DNA of 64,000 nucleotides from Acetobacterium sp. (GTDB lineage Bacteria; Bacillota; Clostridia; Eubacteriales; Eubacteriaceae): assembly GCF_030652775.1 (NCBI RefSeq), contig NZ_JAUSPS010000011.1, positions 1 through 64,000 of the forward strand. The letters run 5' to 3'. The position numbers and the translations under genes were made by a program. The notes beneath the pieces were generated by a model. The model did no database searches. It saw only the letters and a list, made by a program, of their open reading frames with translations, and was not told the DNA's origin. Shown in pieces: positions 35,862-43,194 of the stretch (position 1 is the first letter of the stretch; each line of letters opens with the position of its first letter).

Positions 35862-36320
35862 TTAGTCGAGAGCCACATTGATTTCTAGCATAATGCCGTC
35901 GATATCAAATTCAACACACATGACCTGATCCTTACTCATACTGAGTTCGATATTTTCCCCGGTCAGCATCGTTGGCGGCGAAATATCAACATTGATCGAT
36001 TCATTGGAGAGGTTAATACTGGCGTTGGCGGTGAGCATATTGGACAGCTCTGAAATCGCACTTTTCGCCATATCATCCAGTTCTTCCACCGGCATCCCCA
36101 TCATCATGATCGAGGCAATCTGTTTGGCGCCCTCGGTGTCGATGGCATAAGCGACATTGCCCTTTTTATCACCGACGATCCCCAGGGTTAAAACAATGCC
36201 ACTGGCGACAATTTTCTTCGATTTTTCCAACTGGTTTTTGATATTAATGCTGCTAAATCCCAGTTGTGGCATCACATCCGTAACGGATGCAATAAAGGAA
36301 TTGATAATTGCTACATCCAT
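35862..36320 (-). CDS. cheX: CheX family chemotaxis phosphatase
   Basis: A 152-residue CheX-like protein. The phosphatase helix carries the E-x-x-N motif in AISELSNMLTANASINLSNE near residues 88-107. GVVxx-type strands (VLTLGIVGDKKGNVAYAID) form the conserved sheet. CheX removes phosphate from CheY~P. It overlaps the preceding REC-CheX gene by ten bases. Both probably act with the receptor system, which lies on the opposite strand across a shared terminator. Confidence 0.85.
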   Translation of the reverse strand: MDVAIINSFIASVTDVMPQLGFSSINIKNQLEKSKKIVASGIVLTLGIVGDKKGNVAYAIDTEGAKQIASIMMMGMPVEELDDMAKSAISELSNMLTANASINLSNESINVDISPPTMLTGENIELSMSKDQVMCVEFDIDGIMLEINVALD

Positions 36321-37174
36321 GCCACTTCTCCCTTTTGAAAGCCCACATTCATAAAGACATCACCAAGATCGGTTTTAATGACAAACGACTCACTCATAAT
36401 ATCGCCGATGGAAATGGTAATATCTTTGCCCCGAAAGACGGTGGGTGGTGAAACCCGGAGACCAAAAGAACGATTAAGTCCATTTAACAGCGAGCAGGCA
36501 TTTCCGCCGATGATATTGGTAAATTCGCTTAAGAAATTAATGGCATCTTCAATCTGCTGCCCCTCATCCTGGAGGATTTTTCGGGTCATCCCCAGTGCGG
36601 TCGCTTCTGACATATCCATAATTAAGCGGCCGTCATGACGGCCAATAATCCCAATCGCTACCGAAACGCCCGAAGAAATCGTGGTCATCGCATGGTCAGC
36701 AACCTTTTCAATCACCACTTCCCCGCCGATTTCCCGTTTTAAAAAACTGAATATTGATTCTTTAAACGCTTCTTCAAAATTGTTCTTTAAAACGCCGTAA
36801 AGTTCTTCACCTTCAAAAAGCCGCTCAATGGCCGAATCCAGATCGGTCTGATCAACTGGTTTCTGCAAATAAGCTTTAATGCCAACTTTTTTGGCCCGCT
36901 GAATAATTTCTTCATCCATCATTGCACTGATGGCAATGATTTTCGTGTCCTTCAAGTGTTTTAAAATCGCTTGAGAACATTCAATGCCATCGCCATCCGG
37001 CAAGGTCATATCCATTGTAATCAAATCGGGTTTGATCTCCTGGGCTTTTTGGATTGCTTCGCTCATGTTCACTGCCGTCGCAACAATCTCCAGGCCATCT
37101 TTTTGAAGCATCCGTTTGAGAACTGCTATTGAAAAAGTTGAATCGTCGACTATCATCACTCTAATATTTTCCAT
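36311..37174 (-). CDS. Response regulator fused to a CheX/CheC-like phosphatase domain
   Basis: The 287-residue protein has a CheY-type receiver at residues 1-125: phospho-acceptor Asp in DLITMDMTLPDGDG, acidic pair VDDST, Thr/Ser in IIAISAM and Lys in YLQKPVD. Residues 130-287 are a CheX-like domain with the E-x-x-N motif in FLSEFTNIIGGNACSLLNG. The fusion suggests that the receiver regulates, or is dephosphorylated by, the attached phosphatase. A partner CheX follows directly. No output DNA-binding domain is present. Confidence 0.88.
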   Translation of the reverse strand: MENIRVMIVDDSTFSIAVLKRMLQKDGLEIVATAVNMSEAIQKAQEIKPDLITMDMTLPDGDGIECSQAILKHLKDTKIIAISAMMDEEIIQRAKKVGIKAYLQKPVDQTDLDSAIERLFEGEELYGVLKNNFEEAFKESIFSFLKREIGGEVVIEKVADHAMTTISSGVSVAIGIIGRHDGRLIMDMSEATALGMTRKILQDEGQQIEDAINFLSEFTNIIGGNACSLLNGLNRSFGLRVSPPTVFRGKDITISIGDIMSESFVIKTDLGDVFMNVGFQKGEVAWM

Positions 37175-37311
37175 AAATCCACCGCCTTTTTAATCGAATC
37201 GAAAAATTCTTATATACTAATTCTACTGGTTATTATAAGCATCCGTCAAGTTATATTTAAATTGAAGCTAAACTTTTAATACCCCGATTGACGATAACTA
37301 TGCAGATTTTA

Positions 37312-38619
37312 CTAACTATCTTTTTTCTTGTTTTTTGAATAAAAACGATCCCGGTCTTTTTTTCCGCCGGTGTTTTTTGCGGAGCCGCTTCCACTTCCAC
37401 TTCCTCGACGGTTCTTGGGTGCCGTCGCCTTATAGGCTCCAGATCGCCGTGATGCCGCTACTTTTAGTTCAGTCGGTACCTCCACCAGGGGGAAGGGATG
37501 AACCTCAACGACGGGGATTGATTTTGACACCAGTTTTTCAATGCCGTCGAGTAAGGGCATTTCTTCCTGGTCGCAAAAGGCAATCGCAATCCCGCCGAGA
37601 CCAGCTCGTCCGGTTCGGCCGATCCGATGCACGTAGGTTTCCGGGACTTCCGGCAAATCATAATTAAAGACATGGGACAGCTCGTCAATATCGATTCCCC
37701 GGGCGGCAATGTCTGTGGCCACGAGGATCCGGGTTTTTCGTTCCTTAAAGTTATTCAGCGCCAGCTGCCTAGCATTCTGGGATTTGTTGCCATGAATCGC
37801 CTGAGCCTTAAACCCCGCCCGCTCCAGATGCTTGACGATCTTATCTGCGCCATGCTTAGTTCGGGAAAAGACCAGCGCCGAGACAATTTCTTTATTTTTC
37901 AATAAATGCACCAACAGATTGATCTTATTCGCTTTATTGACATAATAAACATTCTGCGCAATCACTTCAACCGTTGATGAAACCGGAGTGATGGTGACCT
38001 TGACCGGATTTTTGAGAATGGAACCGGACAGTTTGGCAATTTCCATTGGCATCGTCGCCGAGAAAAGCATATTCTGACGCTCAACTGGCATATGCTTGAT
38101 AATTTTCCGGACATCCTGAAGCATCCCCATGTCCAGCATCATATCCGCTTCATCCAGGACAAAAGACTTGATCTGACCTAGTTTGATGTACTTCTGATTA
38201 ATTAAATCCAGCAGTCGTCCCGGGGTTGCCACCAGAATATCAACGCCGGCGCCCAAGGCCTTAGTCTGCGGATTCTGCGATACGCCGCCATAAATAACCA
38301 GCGTTCGCAGGCCTAAGAACTTACCATAGGCTTTAAATGAATCACTGATCTGCAGAGCCAGCTCCCGGGTGGGTGCCAGTATCAACGCCTTGATCGGTCG
38401 GTTTCCTTTAAGATTTCGTTGTTCATAAGACAGTCCCTGTAAAATCGGGATCGCAAAAGCGGCCGTTTTTCCGGTTCCGGTTTGGGCACATCCCAATAAA
38501 TCGCGGCCTTCCAGCAAAGACGGAATCGCCTTTTCCTGAATCGGTGTGGCCTCAGTATATCCTTCAGCGGTTAAAGCCTTCTGAATTGGCTGTATAATAT
38601 TTAAATCTTCAAATTGCAA
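37312..38619 (-). CDS. DEAD-box ATP-dependent RNA helicase (RhlE/CshA-like)
   Basis: The 435-residue helicase has a Q motif (GYTEATPIQEKAIPSLL), Walker A AQTGTGKTAAF, DEAD in VLDEADMMLD, SAT in LFSATMP, and motif VI HRIGRTGRAG. The C-terminal 55 residues form a basic, glycine/serine-rich tail (NRRGSGSGSGSAKNTGG) of the type that binds RNA. The start codon is TTG at 38619, 8-9 bases after AAAGGAG. It sits near cspA and a small basic protein on the same strand, in line with a cold-shock RNA-remodelling role. Confidence 0.93.
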   Translation of the reverse strand: MQFEDLNIIQPIQKALTAEGYTEATPIQEKAIPSLLEGRDLLGCAQTGTGKTAAFAIPILQGLSYEQRNLKGNRPIKALILAPTRELALQISDSFKAYGKFLGLRTLVIYGGVSQNPQTKALGAGVDILVATPGRLLDLINQKYIKLGQIKSFVLDEADMMLDMGMLQDVRKIIKHMPVERQNMLFSATMPMEIAKLSGSILKNPVKVTITPVSSTVEVIAQNVYYVNKANKINLLVHLLKNKEIVSALVFSRTKHGADKIVKHLERAGFKAQAIHGNKSQNARQLALNNFKERKTRILVATDIAARGIDIDELSHVFNYDLPEVPETYVHRIGRTGRAGLGGIAIAFCDQEEMPLLDGIEKLVSKSIPVVEVHPFPLVEVPTELKVAASRRSGAYKATAPKNRRGSGSGSGSAKNTGGKKDRDRFYSKNKKKDS

Positions 38620-38723
38620 TAGGTTTCTCCTTTATTTTAAAAGTGCTGCACGGGTTGATAAATTTTGCGGATCAACCCCTATCATAAATAAAGAACGCCG
38701 AAAGCGTTCCTTAGAAAATTGGT

Positions 38724-38882
38724 TTATTTATCGAAAAATCCGCCTCTTTTTGTTGTTTTAAACGCTTTTCGATCACTGACCTTGTTTTGATTCGGTTTGT
38801 CAGCTTTTATTCCCTGCTGTGCACTTAATTTTTTCTTTTCTGCGATAATTTTTTTCATTCCTTCAATATTGTTTGTTGACAT
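38724..38882 (-). CDS. Small basic protein of 52 residues, unknown
   Basis: A short Lys-rich protein beginning MSTNNIEGMKKIIAEKKKLS and ending KTTKRGGFFDK. The ATG at 38882 follows AAAAGGAGGGG, a very strong binding site; an earlier ATG at 38921 overlaps it. It is predicted soluble and mostly helical in the first half. It lies between cspA (upstream) and the DEAD-box helicase (downstream). The company and charge suggest RNA binding, an inference only. Confidence 0.65.
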   Translation of the reverse strand: MSTNNIEGMKKIIAEKKKLSAQQGIKADKPNQNKVSDRKAFKTTKRGGFFDK

Positions 38883-38985
38883 AAAATCCCCTCCTTTTCC
38901 CCGGAAAACCACGACAACCACTCACAAATAATCGTGCTGTCATGATAAGGGATTAGTTTTGTCTTGTTTTTGACAGTATAAAAAA

Positions 38986-39014
38986 AAACTTATGCCATTT
39001 TCAGGCATAAGTTT
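38986..39014 (-). terminator. Terminator of the cold-shock gene
   Basis: On the minus strand AAACTTATGCC-TGAAAAT-GGCATAAGTTT is an 11-bp stem followed by a T-run. Confidence 0.9.
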
Positions 39015-39029
39015 AAAATATTTGTGTTA

Positions 39030-39227
39030 TTAGATAACTTGAATATTTTCGGCTTGTGGGCCTTTAGGTCCTTGAGTAATTTCGAAAGAAACTTCTTGGC
39101 CTTCTTCTAAAGATTTATAACCACTAGAAACGATTTGTGAAAAATGTGCAAACACATCTTTACCATCTTCCCCTGTTATAAAACCAAAACCTTTTTCAGA
39201 GTTAAACCATTTTACTGTACCATTCAT
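39030..39227 (-). CDS. cspA: Cold shock protein of the CspA family
   Basis: A 65-residue single OB-fold protein with RNP1 [11 protein letters not shown] and RNP2 VFAHFSQI, starting [13 protein letters not shown]. It binds single-stranded nucleic acid and melts RNA structure. AGGAGG precedes the ATG by nine bases. A leader of about 140 bases separates it from the predicted promoter, as in other csp genes whose 5' untranslated region controls expression at low temperature. Confidence 0.97.
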   Translation of the reverse strand: MNGTVKWFNSEKGFGFITGEDGKDVFAHFSQIVSSGYKSLEEGQEVSFEITQGPKGPQAENIQVI

Positions 39228-39612
39228 TGATGAGTACCTCCTAATTTTTATTCCCTAAATCCTTGTAATACGGATAACAACTACATTTCTAAATTAGGAT
39301 AATACTGTAAAGCATAGTACCAATTAAAAAATAATACTGTTAAATTCATTTACTATCAATTTAAGTTCTTACTTATAATAGCACGATACAATCAATAAAG
39401 CAAACTTTTTAATAATTATTTTCAAATTATCTTAAGACTCTTAATTAAAGTCGCAATTGTTCGATGTTAATCAGTTTCGCAAATGCCTTGATTTTTTTCA
39501 TTGAAAGGATGGAAAATCTGCTTCTTAAATGGTACAATATACAAACTGTTTCTAAATTCTTACTGACATTAACATCCCAGAGGGCTTGGACTGTAGACAT
39601 TCGGATTAAGCA
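39228..39612. other. Intergenic region between cspA and the DHH gene
   Basis: AT-rich. The left part is the cspA leader and promoter. The right part (39440-39610) has no supported gene or clear promoter, although the DHH gene must be transcribed from somewhere before or within repeat copy 6. Confidence 0.6.
39375..39403 (-). promoter_or_regulatory. Probable cspA promoter
   Basis: The minus strand has TTGCTT (39403-39398), 17 bases, then TATTAT (39380-39375). Confidence 0.6.
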
Positions 39613-39711
39613 GTACCGACAATTGTTATATCATGTTGTTTGCATCGGGGCGAACACGGCGAAGCCTGTCCGATCCCGCAGCAAACAACAGATTAACAAT
39701 TGGTCGGTACG
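39613..39711 (+). repeat. Palindromic intergenic element, long form, copy 6
   Basis: GTACCGACAATTGTTATATC to TTAACAATTGGTCGGTAC with the 31-base insert ACACGGCGAAGCCTGTCCGA plus TCCCGCAGCA. It is an almost exact inverted match to copy 7; the pair brackets the DHH gene. Confidence 0.93.
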
Positions 39712-39793
39712 GTAGTTTGTCGATAACGGTAACCCCGAGGGCTTTTAAATTTACGGTGGCATTTAGCTATTATTTTTTCTTAGGAGGTTTCAT

Positions 39794-40705
39794 ATGCGTT
39801 TAGTTACTCGTTCGGATTTTGACGGTTTAATCTGCGGCATGCTATTAAAAGAAGCCGGCATCATTGACGACTGGATTTTTGTTCATCCCAAAGACCTGCA
39901 GGACGGGCTCTTTTCCCCCACTGAAAATGATGTGCTGGCCAATGTTCCCTATGTACCCGGTTGCGGTATGTGGTTTGATCACCATTCTTCAGAGCAAGAT
40001 CGAATGGGATGGCATCCCGGGGTGGCTGGTGAAAGCCGTCTGGCACCTTCGGCGGCGCGGATCATTTATGAGTATTACGGCGGCACCGACAAATTCCCCA
40101 ACTATCAAGAGATGATCCTTTCCGTTGATAAGGTGGACTCGGGAAATCTTTCCCGCGATGAGATCTTAAACCCCACCGGCTGGATCCTGTTGGGCTTTAT
40201 TTCTGATCCCCGTACTGGATTGGGTCGCTTCCGGGATTTTCGGATCAGCAATTACCAGTTAATGGAAGAACTGATCAATCTTTTCCGGAACCTGTCCATT
40301 GAGGAAATCATCGAACTGCCAGATGTCAAGGAACGGGTTTTACTCTATCACGATCAGGCTCGGCTCTTTACTGAAATGGTTACTGCCCATACCCAAATCG
40401 ATGCGAATGTAATTGTCACTGATTTACGTGACGTTGAAACGATCTACACCGGCAACCGTTTTATGATTTACAGCCTCTATCCCGACCAGAACGTGTCCCT
40501 CTGGATTGTCGATGGCAAGCAAAAACAAAATGTCTCGATTGCCTGCGGTTACAGCATCTTAAACCGCACCTGCACGGCTGATATCGGCAAACTGATGTTA
40601 AAATACGGCGGCGGCGGTCATCACATGGTCGGCACCTGCCAGATTCCCTATGACGAAGCCAACCCCATTATTGACGAAATCATTGCGGTACTAAAAAGCA
40701 AATAA
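39794..40705 (+). CDS. DHH family phosphoesterase (exopolyphosphatase-like)
   Basis: A 303-residue protein with the DHH metal sites: VTRSDFDGLICG (motif I), WFDHHSS (DHH, near residue 62), VDKVDSGNLSRD (motif III-like), and the C-terminal DHHA1-type substrate loop YGGGGHHMVGTC. Such enzymes split phosphodiester or phosphoanhydride bonds, for example in oligoribonucleotides, cyclic dinucleotides or polyphosphate; the target here is not determined. AGGAGG precedes the ATG. The gene is enclosed by an inverted pair of palindromic elements and has its own terminator. Confidence 0.85.
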   Translation: MRLVTRSDFDGLICGMLLKEAGIIDDWIFVHPKDLQDGLFSPTENDVLANVPYVPGCGMWFDHHSSEQDRMGWHPGVAGESRLAPSAARIIYEYYGGTDKFPNYQEMILSVDKVDSGNLSRDEILNPTGWILLGFISDPRTGLGRFRDFRISNYQLMEELINLFRNLSIEEIIELPDVKERVLLYHDQARLFTEMVTAHTQIDANVIVTDLRDVETIYTGNRFMIYSLYPDQNVSLWIVDGKQKQNVSIACGYSILNRTCTADIGKLMLKYGGGGHHMVGTCQIPYDEANPIIDEIIAVLKSK

Positions 40706-40738
40706 AAAAAGCGCAACCAGCAACGGTTGCGCTTTTTT
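40705..40738 (+). terminator. Terminator of the DHH gene
   Basis: AAAGCGCAACC-AGCAAC-GGTTGCGC followed by TTTTTT. A similar GGGGTTGCGC plus T-run recurs at 40887-40900 on the far side of repeat copy 7, as if the element had split or duplicated terminator sequence. Confidence 0.92.
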
Positions 40739-40748
40739 CATCTAACTA

Positions 40749-40849
40749 CCGTACCGACCAATTGTTAATCTGTTGTTTGCTGCGGGATCGGACAGGCTTC
40801 GCCGTGTTCGCCCCGATGCAAACAACATGATGTAACAATTGTCGGTACT
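40749..40849 (-). repeat. Palindromic intergenic element, long form, copy 7 (inverted)
   Basis: The reverse complement of copy 6 with a single difference in the shared body (TTACATC for TTATATC). It lies directly after the DHH terminator. Confidence 0.93.
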
Positions 40850-40900
40850 GGGTTTGCATCATTATAAGGAATTGAGCAATCCAATGGGGTTGCGCTTTTT

Positions 40901-41521
40901 TTATTTTGCGGGACGGAATTCGAAGACTTTCAGGGTTCCCTTGTAGCCAAGAAAGGTCAGATAGGCTACGGATCGGTCAGGATTGATCCAGGCCATCACC
41001 GAGTAGGTGTTGGCAGGATCCTTTTTATTATAGGCCGAGTTGATTTCGATCCCATCGATCCCACCTAAAATGGTTTTGATCTCCTCATAGGGCATCCCTT
41101 CTTTCAGGGAATTAATCTGATCCGCCGTCACATTGGCATTGACCAGACCATCCAGATAGGTGTCGTCGGGCACATAGAGTTGTTTAAACACCACTACCTC
41201 GGCGGGTTCTTCCGCACCCGTATCAGCAGTTCCTTCGGCAGCAGCTGTGGCGACAGTATCGTAGCTCAACGTTACCCCATAGCCAGTGTTTTCATCCAGA
41301 TAGTTAAAGCCTTTTCCCTTGGCCGAACCTTCAACCTCGAGAATTTTTTCGGATTCCTCCTTGGTCATTCCGACCACCACCTTGTTGTACAAGTTTAAGG
41401 GATCAGTGCTGACCTCTTTTTTAGCGCCCCCGAATATTATCAGGACAATGCCGATTAGCACAGCAATGCCGATCAGCGCAACGCCACCGATCAGTATCGG
41501 CTTGGAAATTTTTATCTTCAT
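40901..41521 (-). CDS. Membrane-anchored protein with duplicated BamE/SmpA-like modules
   Basis: The 206-residue protein has one N-terminal membrane helix (ILIGGVALIGIAVLIGIVLI, about residues 10-29) and an extracytoplasmic part. Two modules repeat: VVVGMTKEESEKILEVEG with NTGYGVTLSYD, then LKEGMPYEEIKTILGGIDGI with YSVMAWINPDRSVAYLTF. The second strongly resembles the lipoprotein at 9748-10377 (GMPFYEV, GSDGIEI, WFNPDGS). The start at 41521 follows CAGGAGAAG. Likely a surface protein; ligand unknown. Confidence 0.72.
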   Translation of the reverse strand: MKIKISKPILIGGVALIGIAVLIGIVLIIFGGAKKEVSTDPLNLYNKVVVGMTKEESEKILEVEGSAKGKGFNYLDENTGYGVTLSYDTVATAAAEGTADTGAEEPAEVVVFKQLYVPDDTYLDGLVNANVTADQINSLKEGMPYEEIKTILGGIDGIEINSAYNKKDPANTYSVMAWINPDRSVAYLTFLGYKGTLKVFEFRPAK

Positions 41522-41730
41522 CCATTCTTCTCCTGTTTTATTTCTCAATCTTTATCATTAGAATGAGGCCTAACCTACATTAATGAGCCCCTTTTAAAAG
41601 GTGTGAACCCTCACGATTTCTATAATACCACGCTTTGCTGAACTAATTCTAAACAAAAGCGGAGCCTTTGTCAATTATAAAGCTCAGATCCCCTTTGAAG
41701 AGCTGGCACAATCAGCTCTTCACAACCAAA

Positions 41731-41763
41731 AAAGCAACAAACCGATTTGAGGCTTGTTGCTTT
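41731..41763 (-). terminator. Terminator of the arylamine acetyltransferase gene
   Basis: On the minus strand AAAGCAACAA pairs with TTGTTGCTTT around a 13-base loop, followed by T. A second hairpin, GAAGAGCT / AGCTCTTC (41697-41721), lies just beyond it. Confidence 0.82.
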
Positions 41764-41782
41764 TTTATTTACTGCCTAGCTT

Positions 41783-42553
41783 TTAAGACAGCTCCAGCCC
41801 AAAATAGCTTTTCAAGGCGTCTTTGATTGCGGCATCGCCGGTGATGGTGGTTTCGATCAGTGCCGTTTTGTCTGTAATCTTTAAGTGTCCATCAAAATAG
41901 GTAATCTTGCCGGTTGCGGTGACCAGGGCGCACATCTGTGCCTGTCTAAAAAAAGACTCCGGGTAGGTGGCGGTAAAATGGTTGGCGATCAGATAATCGG
42001 CCGGGCAGCAAGCTTCCCGGGTAAAAGCGTAGATCGGTTCAAAACCAGCTGCGGTTTTAAACTCCACCCGATAACCATAATCGGGGTCGGCCATCACCCG
42101 ATGAATTCGGCCAAGATGTTCCTGCTCCCGGCCGACCTCAAATAACAGCGGTGCGGCCAGACTGTTGCCACCAAAGCCGACATCACAGACCCATAGCTGG
42201 TCATCCGCTGCCACCAGCAGCACCCGATGGGTTTTTCCCGAATTTTCAAAACCATCATGATAGACCCGAGCCAGATGGCTACTGACCGGAAAACCCATTT
42301 CCTCCAGCACCGCCGCAAAAAATCCATTCATTTCAAAACAATAGCCGCCCCGATGGCGCCGCACCAGCTTGTCAAAAAGATCGTCAAGCTCCAGAGAAAT
42401 ATTTTTTTTGGCATAAACGTCGAGGTTTTCAAAGGGAATGTTCATCACATGACCAAGATGCAGCTGCTTCAGGGTTTCGGCGGAAACCTGATTGCCCCCG
42501 CGATAATGAATTCGCTTAAAATAGTCCTCCAGGTTAAATAATTTGTCCGGCAT
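41783..42553 (-). CDS. nat: Arylamine N-acetyltransferase
   Basis: A 256-residue NAT enzyme that moves acetyl from acetyl-CoA to arylamines, hydrazines or hydroxylamines. The catalytic triad is visible: Cys in RRHRGGYCFEMNGFF (near residue 73), His in KTHRVLLVAADD and Asp in WVCDVGFGGNSLAAP. Length matches the family. AAAAGGAG precedes the ATG. It may detoxify xenobiotics or act on an unknown physiological amine; the neighbourhood gives no clue. Confidence 0.94.
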   Translation of the reverse strand: MPDKLFNLEDYFKRIHYRGGNQVSAETLKQLHLGHVMNIPFENLDVYAKKNISLELDDLFDKLVRRHRGGYCFEMNGFFAAVLEEMGFPVSSHLARVYHDGFENSGKTHRVLLVAADDQLWVCDVGFGGNSLAAPLLFEVGREQEHLGRIHRVMADPDYGYRVEFKTAAGFEPIYAFTREACCPADYLIANHFTATYPESFFRQAQMCALVTATGKITYFDGHLKITDKTALIETTITGDAAIKDALKSYFGLELS

Positions 42554-42679
42554 AAGTTCTCCTTTTATTAGTTTCGTTTAAACTAACCCTAGTATACCAG
42601 AACTCCCGGAAAATCAAAGCCCCAAATACCTTCGTTAAGGATCATTTATTTAGCCGTTGACCGCAATTGTCGCCCCATC

Positions 42680-43021
42680 TCAATAGGCGACAACTTCTTT
42701 AATATTAAATTCCCGGCCGGATATCAGGCTGAAATCTTCGGCCTGACAGTTTGGGCAGATCTTGCGGTGGTCAACCACATTAAAAATTTCATGGCAAGCC
42801 TGGCACTCCCCCCTGGCCGGCAACACGATGATTTCCAGTTTGGTCTCTTGATAGGGGGTGTCACTGACCGCCGCCGGATAACAGGCTTCGACAAAGTGAG
42901 GAATAGTCTGGGACAATTGCCCAATCTCCAGAATAATCTTATCAACCTTGGTCAGATTATTTGCCAGCGCAAATTCGTCAACGATTTTAATCACTTCATA
43001 AACAATCCCTAGTTCATGCAT
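42680..43021 (-). CDS. hypA: Nickel-insertion accessory protein HypA
   Basis: The 113-residue metallochaperone has the nickel-binding N-terminus MHELGIVYEV with His2 and Glu3, and a C-terminal zinc site of the CxxC pairs CQACHEIFN and ICPNCQAED. It works with HypB to deliver Ni2+. GAGGTG precedes the ATG. It is downstream of the large oxidoreductase and hypB on the same strand, separated by repeat copy 8. No hydrogenase structural gene or hypCDEF is in the window, so the client may be a NiFe hydrogenase or CO dehydrogenase encoded elsewhere. Confidence 0.95.
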   Translation of the reverse strand: MHELGIVYEVIKIVDEFALANNLTKVDKIILEIGQLSQTIPHFVEACYPAAVSDTPYQETKLEIIVLPARGECQACHEIFNVVDHRKICPNCQAEDFSLISGREFNIKEVVAY

Positions 43022-43067
43022 GTCTCACACCTCTTTTTCTCGTTTCTTTACTTAATCAACAAACCGA

Positions 43068-43166
43068 GTACCGACAATTGTTAGATCATGTTGTACGCAT
43101 CAAGGCGGACACGGCAACGCCTGTCCGAGCTTGTGGCGAACAACAGATTAACAATTGGTCGGTACG
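43068..43166 (+). repeat. Palindromic intergenic element, long form, copy 8
   Basis: GTACCGACAATTGTTAGATC to TTAACAATTGGTCGGTAC. The inserted segment differs most from the other long copies (GAGCTTGTGGCGA in place of the GATCCCGCAGCAA type). The right flank CGATAGCGAAGCACTAACCG matches copies 2 and 4. It sits between the oxidoreductase gene and hypA. Confidence 0.92.
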
Positions 43167-43194
43167 ATAGCGAAGCACTAACCGCTAGTTTTAG

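Noticed and set aside
39464-39715. 83-codon ORF spanning the left side of repeat copy 6
   Set aside because: It is built partly from the element and AT-rich intergenic sequence, with no binding site that supports it.
9221-43166. Recurring palindromes as a CRISPR array
   Set aside because: Copies are kilobases apart, in both orientations, without regular spacers and without cas genes.
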